Assembly (NCBI GenBank): GCA_023228985.1
Contig: JALOAC010000002.1
Coordinates: 1 to 64,000 of the forward strand
Direction: 5' to 3'
From: Thiopseudomonas sp.
GTDB taxonomy: Bacteria; Pseudomonadota; Gammaproteobacteria; Pseudomonadales; Pseudomonadaceae
DNA: 64,000 bases
How positions within the stretch are numbered: the first letter of the stretch is position 1; each line of letters begins with the position of its first letter. Positions 24,296 through 32,592 of this stretch are shown piece by piece. The notes under the pieces are model-generated. The model made no database searches and was not told the DNA's origin. It saw only the letters and a list, made by a program, of their open reading frames with translations. The position numbers were made by a program, and so were the translations under genes.

Positions 24296-24806
24296 GCCCG
24301 TTAATGTGCTCCATTAGCATGTCCAGCCTTGCTTGCCAGCTACCGCTGATCGGTACGACCGGTTGTTGGTGTTGAGTGAGCCAGCGGTGTAGTTGGGCAT
24401 AAAAATCCTGCCGCTGGTTTAGCCCAGGCTGACAGCGCTGTCCATCGGCTTGCCATGGCATGCCTTCCGGGCTGAGCAAAAAAATCGTATCATAGTGTTG
24501 CGCGAGCAAGCTCTGCTCAATCCAATCGGGACTGCGAGCAAACAGGGTTTGGCTCCACAGCATATTGCTGAGCAAATGGGTATCGAGCAGCAACAGCGGC
24601 GGTTTAAGCGCACGCGCCGCACGTTCACGCGCTAACTGCTCACGTGCAATAATCTCGATATCGGCATAGTTCGTAGCACGCCCCACCTGATCGATGTATT
24701 TGCGCACATATTCGCGCACCATCGGCGCATTAAAATGCTCCGCCAGTGCGGTACAGAGTGTACTTTTGCCGGCTGATTCTGGACCCGTTAAGACAACCAC
24801 TTTCAT
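24288..24806 (-). CDS. Nicotinamide riboside kinase (NadR C-terminal type)
   Basis: 172 residues from ATG 24806, where the P-loop begins three residues in (VVVLTGPESAGKSTL); a longer frame upstream is inside pnuC. NREYVRKY-like VREYVRKYI, DTHLLSNMLW and the lid PGLNQRQDFY match the ribosylnicotinamide-kinase domain of NadR, without the NMN adenylyltransferase half or the repressor helix-turn-helix. It would phosphorylate nicotinamide riboside to NMN. Four-base overlap with pnuC shows translational coupling of uptake and phosphorylation. Confidence 0.85.
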   Translation of the reverse strand: MKVVVLTGPESAGKSTLCTALAEHFNAPMVREYVRKYIDQVGRATNYADIEIIAREQLARERAARALKPPLLLLDTHLLSNMLWSQTLFARSPDWIEQSLLAQHYDTIFLLSPEGMPWQADGQRCQPGLNQRQDFYAQLHRWLTQHQQPVVPISGSWQARLDMLMEHINGLS

Positions 24807-25369
24807 GCGGGCTGCACCAATGCCTTGCGCCACTGCTGCCAACCATAGATAGCTAAACCAATGAACACCACATAGAGCGCAGCGGTGACATATAGCTCGA
24901 CCCAGATAAACATCACTACGTAAATAATATTGAGCACCAGCCACATCCACCAACATTGAATACGTTTGTGTGCCATCCAATACTGACCGACCAAACTAAA
25001 ACCGGTTAAGGCTGCATCTAGCCAAGGCACATTGGCTTGCGTGTAATGACTCATAAAAAAGCCCAGCGATAGCGTGATGGCTAAGCCAATGAACAAGTCT
25101 CTCAGTAACAGCAGTCTGGGCAGAAAACTAACGCTTAAGCTTGGTTGCCCAATAGGTTTACGCCACCATTGCCACCAACCATAGAGTTGTAACACCGCAT
25201 AAATCAGCTGCAGCAGCATTTCCGAATACAGGCGGGCCACAAAAAAGACCCAGCTATACAACAGCACCATCACCAAGCCAATCGGCCAAGCGATAGGTCG
25301 TTGGCGCGTCATCAGGTAAACCGATAGCACACCCAACAGCGCCGCCAATGATTCAATCCACAGCATCAT
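24803..25369 (-). CDS. pnuC: Nicotinamide riboside transporter PnuC
   Basis: 188 residues from ATG 25369 (an upstream extension to 25519 overlaps the divergent gabD and lacks a signal). Seven predicted helices and the PnuC sequences PIGLVMVLLYSWVFF, YAVLQLYGWWQWW and WWMWLVLNIIYVVMF with the aromatic substrate site. PnuC lets nicotinamide riboside cross by facilitated diffusion, and the kinase behind it traps it. There is no riboswitch or NadR repressor gene nearby. Confidence 0.9.
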   Translation of the reverse strand: MMLWIESLAALLGVLSVYLMTRQRPIAWPIGLVMVLLYSWVFFVARLYSEMLLQLIYAVLQLYGWWQWWRKPIGQPSLSVSFLPRLLLLRDLFIGLAITLSLGFFMSHYTQANVPWLDAALTGFSLVGQYWMAHKRIQCWWMWLVLNIIYVVMFIWVELYVTAALYVVFIGLAIYGWQQWRKALVQPA

Positions 25370-25499
25370 GCTACAACCAAAATACCTATAAGAGGCCGCA
25401 TTATAGAGAGGTATGCACAGCAAATGTGTTTGGCGCTTGGTTTTAAGCCATTTATAGTAAGCAACATAAAATGCAACGGTTAGTGAAAAGGGGAATGGT

Positions 25500-26945
25500 A
25501 TGAACTTGCATGACAGCAAACTCTTTCAGCAGCAGGCATTTATCAACGGCCAATGGTGCGCCGCGGACTCAGGCGCAACGCTGGAGGTCTCCAACCCAGC
25601 CACGCAACAACCGCTGGGTACAGTGCCAAACATGGGCGCTGGTGAAACACAGCGGGCAATCGAAGCCGCGAATCAGGCACTACCGGCGTGGCGGGCGCAC
25701 ACGGCGAAGCAGCGCAGTGAGATTATGCAACGCTGGTACGCCTTGATGGTGGCGCACCAGGACGATCTGGCGCGACTGATGACCTTGGAGCAAGGCAAGC
25801 CGTTGGCTGAAGCCCGCGGTGAAATTCTCTACGCGGCCTCGTTTATCCAGTGGTTTGCTGAAGAAGCCAAACGTGCCTATGGCGATGTGATTCCCAGTCC
25901 TGTGGCGAGTTCGCGCCTGTTGGTGGTTAAACAACCCATTGGTGTGTGTGCGGCCATTACCCCGTGGAATTTTCCCTCAGCCATGATTACCCGTAAAGCC
26001 GCGGCGGCGCTAGCTGCCGGTTGTACCATGGTGATTAAGCCCGCGTCGCAAACGCCCTTTAGCGCACTCGCGTTGATGGAATTGGCGCAACGTGCCGGCG
26101 TGCCAGATGGTGTGTTGTCTGTAGTGACGGGTAGTGCCCACGAGATTGGCGCTGAGCTAACCAGTAACTCTTTGGTGCGCAAACTGTCGTTTACCGGCTC
26201 AACCGAGGTGGGTCGTACCTTGCTGCGCCAGTGCGCGGAAGACATTAAAAAGGTCTCGTTGGAGTTGGGCGGCAATGCGCCCTTTATTGTGTTTGAAGAC
26301 GCTGACTTGGATGCGGCGGTGACCGGGGCCTTGGCGGCTAAATACCGCAATGCCGGGCAAACTTGCGTCTGTGTGAATAGGTTTTACGTGCATGAGGCGG
26401 TGTATGAGGATTTTGCCCAGCGCTTTACTCAAGCCGTACAGGCATTGCGCATGGGCGATGGCCTGCAAGAGGACGTACAGATTGGCCCCCTGATTGATCA
26501 GGCAGCGGTGGATAAAGTGCAAAGTCATATCCAAGATGCACTCAGCCAAGGCGCGCAACTGGTTTATGGTGGTCAGGCAGAACAGGGCACGTTTTTCCAG
26601 CCCACCGTGCTCACCGAGGTACCCAATACGGCATTGCTCACCCGGGATGAAACCTTTGGTCCGGTAGCAGGTTTAATTCGCTTTAGCACAGAAGCAGAAG
26701 TCATTGAGCTGGCTAACAACACCGAGTACGGATTGGCCGCTTATTTTTACAGTCGTGATTTGGGGCGTTGTTTCCGTGTCGGTGAAGCGCTGGAATACGG
26801 TATGATCGGTATTAATAGCGGGATGATTTCCAACGAAGTGGCTCCCTTTGGCGGTATTAAAGCCTCAGGACTAGGGCGCGAAGGCTCAAAATACGGGCTG
26901 GATGACTACATGGAAATTAAATACCTGCACTTGGGCGGCATCTAA
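25500..26945 (+). CDS. gabD: Succinate-semialdehyde dehydrogenase GabD
   Basis: 481 residues, NAD(P)-dependent aldehyde dehydrogenase. PWNFPSAMITRKAAAALAAG and KPASQTPFSALAL build the cofactor site; ELGGNAPFIVF contains the general base Glu, and NAGQTCVCVNR the catalytic Cys followed by the second Cys typical of GabD. It oxidises succinate semialdehyde to succinate at the end of GABA degradation. No gabT or gabP is adjacent. Confidence 0.92.
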   Translation: MNLHDSKLFQQQAFINGQWCAADSGATLEVSNPATQQPLGTVPNMGAGETQRAIEAANQALPAWRAHTAKQRSEIMQRWYALMVAHQDDLARLMTLEQGKPLAEARGEILYAASFIQWFAEEAKRAYGDVIPSPVASSRLLVVKQPIGVCAAITPWNFPSAMITRKAAAALAAGCTMVIKPASQTPFSALALMELAQRAGVPDGVLSVVTGSAHEIGAELTSNSLVRKLSFTGSTEVGRTLLRQCAEDIKKVSLELGGNAPFIVFEDADLDAAVTGALAAKYRNAGQTCVCVNRFYVHEAVYEDFAQRFTQAVQALRMGDGLQEDVQIGPLIDQAAVDKVQSHIQDALSQGAQLVYGGQAEQGTFFQPTVLTEVPNTALLTRDETFGPVAGLIRFSTEAEVIELANNTEYGLAAYFYSRDLGRCFRVGEALEYGMIGINSGMISNEVAPFGGIKASGLGREGSKYGLDDYMEIKYLHLGGI

Positions 26946-26986
26946 ACAGACATGTGCTGTGCTTGAACTCGGGGAGCATTCTGCGC

Positions 26987-27751
26987 ATGGCGCTTGACTG
27001 GTTTAACATTTCTTTTCTGATTGTTTGTGGTTTTTTCGGCGCTTTTATCAATGCGGTTGTCGGTGGCGGTGGCTTGATCACTGTGCCGGCTTTGCTGGCT
27101 GTAGGTTTACCGCCTGCCGTGGCGATTGGCACCAATAAATTGGCGGCGTCCTTGGGAAACTTAACCAGTATGCTGGCTTTTATGCGAGCTGGAAAAGTAA
27201 ATATTCGTCTGCTGCTGCCAATCCTGCCTTTGGTGTTTGCAAGCTCCATGAGCGGTGCTTTTACCGTGCACCAGATGTCCCCAGAAATTTTGCAGCCGCT
27301 GATAATTGTCATGCTAATCGCTGTGCTGGTTTACAGTTTGGCAAAAAAGAATTTGGGGCAACTGCCCAAAGCGATGCTGGTCAAGGGCTGGAAGAAAAAA
27401 CTAGCCTACACACTGCTTATAATCATCGGTTTTTATGACGGCTTTTTTGGCCCGGGCACGGGGTCCTTTATGATTTTTGTGCTGCTGTTTATGGGCTTTG
27501 ATTTCGTCAATGCTGCCGGCAGCTCGAAGCTGCTCAACCTCACCAGCAACACCGCCGCCCTGTTGATGTTTATGGGGTTGGGCTCGGTAAACTACAGTTA
27601 CGGAATTGTTCTAGGGTTGTCGATGATCGCTGGTGCTTATGTCGGTACGCGTGTAGCACTGAGCAAAGGCACTGGTTTTGTGCGGCTGCTGTTTATTGCT
27701 GTTACTTCTGTGCTGATTATCAAGAATATCTATGATTTTTACGTGGCCTAA
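26987..27751 (+). CDS. TauE/SafE family membrane transporter
   Basis: 254 residues from ATG 26987 (MALDWFNISF) with GGGAG ahead of it; an in-frame start 33 bp earlier is less likely. Eight helices with the repeated family motif GAFINAVVGGGGLITVPALL and GFYDGFFGPGTGSFMIFVLL. Such proteins export sulfite, sulfoacetate or other organic sulfonates; the substrate is unknown. 42 bp after gabD, so possibly co-transcribed. Confidence 0.85.
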   Translation: MALDWFNISFLIVCGFFGAFINAVVGGGGLITVPALLAVGLPPAVAIGTNKLAASLGNLTSMLAFMRAGKVNIRLLLPILPLVFASSMSGAFTVHQMSPEILQPLIIVMLIAVLVYSLAKKNLGQLPKAMLVKGWKKKLAYTLLIIIGFYDGFFGPGTGSFMIFVLLFMGFDFVNAAGSSKLLNLTSNTAALLMFMGLGSVNYSYGIVLGLSMIAGAYVGTRVALSKGTGFVRLLFIAVTSVLIIKNIYDFYVA

Positions 27752-27770
27752 CTCGTTTACACTTAAAACA

Positions 27771-27793
27771 CAAAGCCGACCTAAGCCGGCTTT
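27771..27793. terminator. Short GC-rich hairpin between convergent genes
   Basis: AAAGCCG and CGGCTTT around a short loop form a hairpin between the TauE gene and the broken outer-membrane gene. It lacks a long U-run but is well placed to stop transcription from both sides. Confidence 0.5.
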
Positions 27794-27811
27794 GCGAGAT
27801 GGATGCTGCTA

Positions 27812-28474
27812 TTAGAAACTATAGCTTATGCCGATCTGTGCAACTGGGTAGTACCTGACACTTTTTATGTCTTTGGCCAGTTTTTTCTCTTCGCGCTTAA
27901 GATCCTGCATAAAGTCTGGGTCATTATTGAGGTTGGAGTCAGTTGTTTTTAACTTAACTCTGGGTTTGCCGGTAAACATAATACCCAAATCAGCGTTTAC
28001 GCTAAGCTTGGATTTGTTGGCGACCGCATTACCCCAACCCAAACCTAAATAGGGCGCAAAGGAACGCCAATCAGCTTTGGCTTTAACTTGGCCGTCGACT
28101 GCGTATTTTTTGTCGCCGATTGTATATTCGCCCGATGCTGTTTGCTTACTTTTTCCGGTTAGCTCATTACCGTTATGTAGCGCACCGGCAGTGAGGCGGA
28201 ATCCGCCGTCCATAGGGAACCAGTCTAAAAGTACACCGCCGTTTTTAAGCTTTAGTTCACCTTTATAGCGCACATTACCTTCGTTAAAGTTTTTGTTATA
28301 GGTGTAACCGCGGTAGGTTCCACGTAGGTTGAGCTGATCAGCTCAACCGTAGGTTATTTCAACACCAAAACCTGCTGTACCACCCACTGCACCGACAGCT
28401 ACATTATTGCTTGCCAATGCAGCACCGCTAAAGCTAGCTAAAGCGATTGCAGCGACTAAACTATACTTATACAT
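27812..28474 (-). pseudogene. Outer-membrane beta-barrel protein gene interrupted by an in-frame TGA
   Basis: From ATG 28474 the frame encodes a signal peptide (MYKYSLVAAIALASFSGAALA) and then reads VGGTAGFGVEITYG, stop (TGA at 28345-28343), and continues in the same frame as ADQLNLRGTYRGYTYN to the end at 27812, with an aromatic C-terminal Phe as in outer-membrane barrels. The intact protein would be 220 residues. The stop falls where the sequence pattern (TYG-x-ADQLNLRG) expects a residue such as Leu, so a single base change is the simplest cause. The codon lies in a perfect 22-base palindrome (28328-28349). No substrate can be inferred. Confidence 0.75.
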
Positions 28475-28686
28475 AAACACTCTCCTTAGATTGGCACTCA
28501 TGTGCCGCATAGCGATTGTCTGTCGAGCAGTATTAATATCAACTAACCATAGGTGTCATTGTGCTACTACTTTAGTATTGCGGATTTGAAACTCTCTACC
28601 GTGCTGAGCTGTTTTATCGTATTGAAGTGCTTGATACATAAGAATTTTCTCTGTTACTGTGCAGATACACATACATAACGAAGAAA

Positions 28687-28700
28687 TGACCGGCCGGTCA
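28687..28700. promoter_or_regulatory. Perfect 14-bp palindrome, TetR-operator-like
   Basis: TGACCGGCCGGTCA is symmetrical over 14 bases and ends 16 bp before the next start codon. GC-rich palindromes of this kind are typical operators of TetR-family repressors. No TetR-type gene lies nearby, so the partner would be encoded elsewhere. Confidence 0.4.
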
Positions 28701-28716
28701 GATAGTGAGGTTAATA

Positions 28717-28938
28717 ATGAGCGACAAACTAAATGAAACAGCGTTAAACGCTTTAAAAATTGCTTTTAGCTACATGCCCAAAGCCATAGAAGTGACGAAA
28801 TACGAGTATGGCGAACATTTTCAGCATGTGCTGGATCATATTGAAGCGGTAAAAGAAGTGTTGCTGCTGAATGATGTGGATCCAGAGGAAGTGTATGGCG
28901 AGGTGCATCCCGAACATTCGCCGAACTCGATGTATTAA
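28717..28938 (+). CDS. Small conserved acidic protein, hypothetical
   Basis: 73 residues from ATG 28717 with GAGG six bases upstream (an in-frame GTG at 28705 is rejected). The sequence is helical and acidic (KIAFSYMPKAIEVTKYEYG, LDHIEAVKEVLLLNDVDPEE). I recognise the type from pseudomonads but no function. It stands alone behind the palindrome. Confidence 0.7.
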   Translation: MSDKLNETALNALKIAFSYMPKAIEVTKYEYGEHFQHVLDHIEAVKEVLLLNDVDPEEVYGEVHPEHSPNSMY

Positions 28939-29014
28939 GCGTGTTGCGCGCCCAACCCTGATAGCGCTCCCCCAACCGCTACGCTAAGCCACATATCACT
29001 GAGCTGTTAGCTCC

Positions 29015-29773
29015 TTAAAGCTTAGCACCAAGCAGCGCTGGTAAAAGCTCACCAGCCAAACCAACCAAACTGAATTCCTTTGTGCCACGTACGTGCATGG
29101 GTTCGGGGTTGATATGCACTACGGTGGCGCCCTGTTGCGCAGCAACCAGCGGGATGCTGGCGGCGGGTTGCACCATGCCCGAGGTACCTATGGATAACAG
29201 GCAGTCACAGTCCTCTGCGGCGGCAAAGGCAGCCTGCATGGCGTGTTCGGGCAGTGCCTCGCCAAACCACACCACACCGGGTCGAATCATGCCCTGACAG
29301 TGTTCGCAGCGCGGGGGCGTAATTTCTTGTTCTTGTTCCATTTGCGGCACATCAGTGAATTGGTAAGCGCGAGTGCAATCGAAGCAGCGCGGTGCAAAGA
29401 TGCTGCCATGTAAGTGGATAACTTCGCTGTTGCCGGCCCGCTCATGCAGATCATCCACGTTTTGGGTAATCAGGGTCAGTTTGGGTACGCGCTGGGCTAG
29501 CTCGGCAATAGCCCTGTGAGCGGGGTTGGGCTTAACCTGCAGCAGCAATTGGCGACGCCACTCATACCAGCCCCAAACCAATGAGGGTTCGCGCAAGAAA
29601 GCCTGCGGAGTTGCCAACTGCATGGGGTCAAATTGTGACCACAAGCCCGTAAGCGCATCACGAAAGGTCGGCACGCCGCTTTCAGCAGAGACACCGGCTC
29701 CGGTAAAAACCACCACGTGCTGTGCGCTCCGTATCGCCTCTAAAATCTCGGCTGGAATTTTAGTTTTTGGCAT
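29015..29773 (-). CDS. cobB: Sirtuin NAD-dependent protein deacylase
   Basis: 252 residues. GAGVSAESGVPTFR, TQNVDDLHERAG (with catalytic His in HLHGS) and the zinc pairs RCFDC and RCEHC are all visible, with GIGTSGMVQPA-like GTSGMVQPA and VHINPEP closing the NAD pocket. Tyr and Arg spaced YxxR (WYEWRR) suggest the desuccinylase/deacylase type like E. coli CobB. Start ATG 29773; monocistronic. Confidence 0.92.
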   Translation of the reverse strand: MPKTKIPAEILEAIRSAQHVVVFTGAGVSAESGVPTFRDALTGLWSQFDPMQLATPQAFLREPSLVWGWYEWRRQLLLQVKPNPAHRAIAELAQRVPKLTLITQNVDDLHERAGNSEVIHLHGSIFAPRCFDCTRAYQFTDVPQMEQEQEITPPRCEHCQGMIRPGVVWFGEALPEHAMQAAFAAAEDCDCLLSIGTSGMVQPAASIPLVAAQQGATVVHINPEPMHVRGTKEFSLVGLAGELLPALLGAKL

Positions 29774-30128
29774 TGTTTCTCCCCCACTAACCAGAACAAA
29801 ACCTACTAAACCCTAACGCACTTTGGCTGCACCTGTACATTGTTAACAGGATGCAATACCGGCGATGCAAAGAACGCTTATTCCGCATATACGACCGTTC
29901 ATCGGTTTTACAGAATATTTTTTGACGTTGCTAAAACACTGCTTTTTTAAACAAAAGTGCATGTTTCGCTAGCGCCTATGAGCAGTGGACTGTGGCCATT
30001 TTGGCTGCACTTATAATAGTACTATTTTTGACCTCTCTAGGGGCTGAAACAGCCACCCAGTCGAGTTGAGTTAATTGGTTTACCTGTTTAGGCTTAAACA
30101 GCAAATACACAACAAAACAGGACTTATT
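29774..30128 (+). promoter_or_regulatory. Intergenic region with the ect promoter
   Basis: This 355-bp gap separates the divergent sirtuin and ectA. A perfect -10, TATAAT (30012-30017), lies 112 bp before ectA; no good -35 is found at the usual distance, as is common for osmotically or stress-induced promoters. AATAGTACTATT (30015-30026) is a perfect 12-base palindrome overlapping that -10 and could be an operator. Nothing else supports a gene here. Confidence 0.45.
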
Positions 30129-30644
30129 TTGAGTATTGCTACCGTCACATTTCGTCAACCTACTGACGACGACGGCTACTCCTTGCATCAACTAGTCGCT
30201 CGTTGCCAGCCCCTAGACACCAACTCGGTGTACTGCAACTTACTGCAGTGTACCGACTTTGCACAGACCGCTATTGCTGCGCAAAATGCACAGGGTGAAC
30301 TGGTCGGATTTATTTCTGGTTATTGCCCTCCGGCCCGCCCAGACACCTTATTTGTCTGGCAAGTGGCTGTCGACAGCAGCATGCGTGGCCAAGGTTTGGC
30401 GTTACGTATGTTACTGGCCTTGATTGCACGGTTAGCCCCCAAAGGCGTTCGTTACCTTGAAACAACGATTTCACCTGACAACGCTGCATCTCAAGCTTTA
30501 TTTTTAAAAGCATTCCATCAACTGGGTATCGAACACAGCACCCGCGTCTTGTTCTCAAGTCAGCAGCATTTTGCTGGTCTGCATGAAGACGAAGTGTTGT
30601 ATCGCGCAGGCCCTTTGCCGCGCCGCCCAGAAAACAATAAATAG
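30129..30644 (+). CDS. ectA: Diaminobutyrate acetyltransferase EctA
   Basis: 171 residues from TTG 30129 (LSIATVTFRQP) with AGGA 7 bp upstream; longer frames in the gap have no ribosome-binding site. EctA acetylates L-2,4-diaminobutyrate at N4, the second step of ectoine synthesis. GNAT-fold features include VWQVAVDSSMRGQGLALRML (acetyl-CoA loop) and ETTISPDNAASQALF. Eight bp before ectB. Confidence 0.92.
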   Translation: MSIATVTFRQPTDDDGYSLHQLVARCQPLDTNSVYCNLLQCTDFAQTAIAAQNAQGELVGFISGYCPPARPDTLFVWQVAVDSSMRGQGLALRMLLALIARLAPKGVRYLETTISPDNAASQALFLKAFHQLGIEHSTRVLFSSQQHFAGLHEDEVLYRAGPLPRRPENNK

Positions 30645-30652
30645 GTTGCCCC

Positions 30653-31930
30653 ATGAAACATTTTGAACAAAACGAATCTGGCGTAAGAAGTTACTGCCGC
30701 TCATTCCCTGTGATTTTTAAACAAGCCCAAGGTGCTGAGCTGATTGCTGAAGATGGCACCCGTTATATTGATTTCTTGGCTGGCGCAGGAACCCTTAACT
30801 ACGGTCACAACCACCCTGTATTGAAACAGGCGTTGTTGGATTACATTGAGAGCGATGGCTTAACCCATGGTTTGGATATGTACACGCAGGCCAAGCAGCG
30901 CTTTTTAGAAACCTTTAACCGTATTATTTTAGAACCACGCGGCATGCAGGAATACCTCGTGCAGTTTACTGGTCCTACAGGTACCAACGCCGTTGAAGCC
31001 GCATTAAAACTGGCGCGCAAGGTGACGGGTCGGAATAACATTATTAGTTTTACCAATGGTTTCCACGGTGTCTCTTTGGGTGCTTTAGCCACTACAGGTA
31101 ACGAACACCACCGTGGTGGTGCAGGTGTGAACCTGAATGATGTCAGCCGCATGCCCTATGCCAACTATTTTGGTAAGGACGTCAGCACTATAGCCATGAT
31201 GGAAAAACTACTGGAAGACCCTAGCAGTGGCGTCGACAAACCCGCTGCAGTCATTGTAGAAGTTGTGCAGGGCGAAGGTGGTTTAAACTGCGCCTCAGCC
31301 GAATGGTTGCGCGGGCTAGAAAAACTGTGTCGCAAGCATGAAATATTGCTGATTGTGGACGATATCCAAGCCGGTTGTGGTCGTACCGGTAGCTTCTTTA
31401 GCTTTGAAAAAATGGGCATTAAGCCAGACATGATCACCCTGTCTAAATCCTTAAGCGGTTATGGTCTACCCTTTGCGGTGGTGTTATTACGCCCAGAGCT
31501 TGACCAGTGGAAACCTGGCGAGCATAACGGTACTTTCCGTGGTAACAACCATGCGTTTGTTACTGCCACTGCAGCTTTTGAGCAGTTTTGGCAAACCGAT
31601 GAGTTTGCGCAGAGCGTACAGCGCAAAGGCGAGCGTATCCGCGCCCGTATGGAGCAAATCGCTAAGCGTTATTCAGCGCATAAACTGTTTGTTAAAGGAC
31701 GTGGCATGATGCTGGGTATTAACTGTCCTGATGGCGAATCGGCGGCACAGGTATGTGAGTTTTCGTTTGAAAACGGCTTGGTCATTGAGACCAGTGGTGC
31801 CTACAGCCAGGTGGTTAAGTGCTTATGCCCGCTGATTATTAGCGAAGAGCAGATTGATCAGGCCATGGATATTCTTGATCGCGCTTTTGCAGACACCTTT
31901 GCCGACAAGCAAATTAAAAAAGCCTCCTAA
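30653..31930 (+). CDS. ectB: Diaminobutyrate-2-oxoglutarate aminotransferase EctB
   Basis: 425 residues, class-III PLP enzyme making diaminobutyrate from aspartate semialdehyde and glutamate. DFLAGAGTLNYGHNHP at the start, TGPTGTNAVEAALKLAR, IVDDIQAGCGRTGSFFSFE and the Schiff-base lysine in LSKSLSGYGLP are in place. Second gene of the operon; 8 bp from ectA. Confidence 0.95.
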   Translation: MKHFEQNESGVRSYCRSFPVIFKQAQGAELIAEDGTRYIDFLAGAGTLNYGHNHPVLKQALLDYIESDGLTHGLDMYTQAKQRFLETFNRIILEPRGMQEYLVQFTGPTGTNAVEAALKLARKVTGRNNIISFTNGFHGVSLGALATTGNEHHRGGAGVNLNDVSRMPYANYFGKDVSTIAMMEKLLEDPSSGVDKPAAVIVEVVQGEGGLNCASAEWLRGLEKLCRKHEILLIVDDIQAGCGRTGSFFSFEKMGIKPDMITLSKSLSGYGLPFAVVLLRPELDQWKPGEHNGTFRGNNHAFVTATAAFEQFWQTDEFAQSVQRKGERIRARMEQIAKRYSAHKLFVKGRGMMLGINCPDGESAAQVCEFSFENGLVIETSGAYSQVVKCLCPLIISEEQIDQAMDILDRAFADTFADKQIKKAS

Positions 31931-32029
31931 GTACTGAGCGGTTTACACAGTGCTAGCTTTTTTGTAGTTAGCGCTGTGTAAGCAGCCATCTTGTAACCCA
32001 CTAAATATCTACTCATTAAGGAATCTACC

Positions 32030-32413
32030 ATGATCGTCCGTACTCTGGCCGAATGTGAAAATAGCGAACGCCGTGTCGTTGCGCAAAACTGGGAAAGCAC
32101 CCGCATGTTGCTCAAAGATGACAACATGGGTTTTTCTTTCCACATCACTACTATTTATGCCAACACTGAAACCCATATCTGGTACAAAAACCATTTGGAG
32201 TCCGTGTACTGCATTAGTGGCGAAGGTGAAATTCAAACCTTAGCTGACGGCAAGGTATATCCAATTAAACCCGGCACGCTGTATATTTTAGATAAGCACG
32301 ATGAGCACCTGTTGCGCGGCTTTAGTGAAATGAAAATGGCGTGCGTCTTCAACCCGCCGCTCAGTGGCAAAGAAGTGCATGATAAAGACGGCGTTTATCC
32401 ACTGGAAGACTAA
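32030..32413 (+). CDS. ectC: Ectoine synthase EctC
   Basis: 127 residues, full length. EctC is an iron-dependent cupin that cyclises N4-acetyl-diaminobutyrate to ectoine. Motifs: [20 protein letters not shown] (metal-site residues), [14 protein letters not shown] [13 protein letters not shown], and [16 protein letters not shown] with the C-terminal His ligand. No ectD hydroxylase follows, so the product is ectoine and not hydroxyectoine, as far as this window shows. Confidence 0.96.
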   Translation: MIVRTLAECENSERRVVAQNWESTRMLLKDDNMGFSFHITTIYANTETHIWYKNHLESVYCISGEGEIQTLADGKVYPIKPGTLYILDKHDEHLLRGFSEMKMACVFNPPLSGKEVHDKDGVYPLED

Positions 32414-32424
32414 GCGTTTACCAA

Positions 32425-32445
32425 GCGCGGACGTGCTGTCCGCGC
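32425..32445 (+). terminator. Perfect GC-rich stem-loop between ectC and the aspartokinase gene
   Basis: GCGCGGAC (32425-32432) pairs with GTCCGCGC (32438-32445) across a 5-base loop, 12 bp after the ectC stop. Without a U-run it could attenuate or stabilise the ectABC part of the message. Confidence 0.55.
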
Positions 32446-32592
32446 ATCTTTGCATAGCTATGATTACGTTATTGCAGCATAAAGCGTCAAGATAATTGCA
32501 CAGTTTTGCGGCATCGCTGATAATCAGGCGATTTTACTTGAAGCCGCTGTCTTCGAGCTTACAGTTACCCTTTATTTATAGGCTCATACCTC

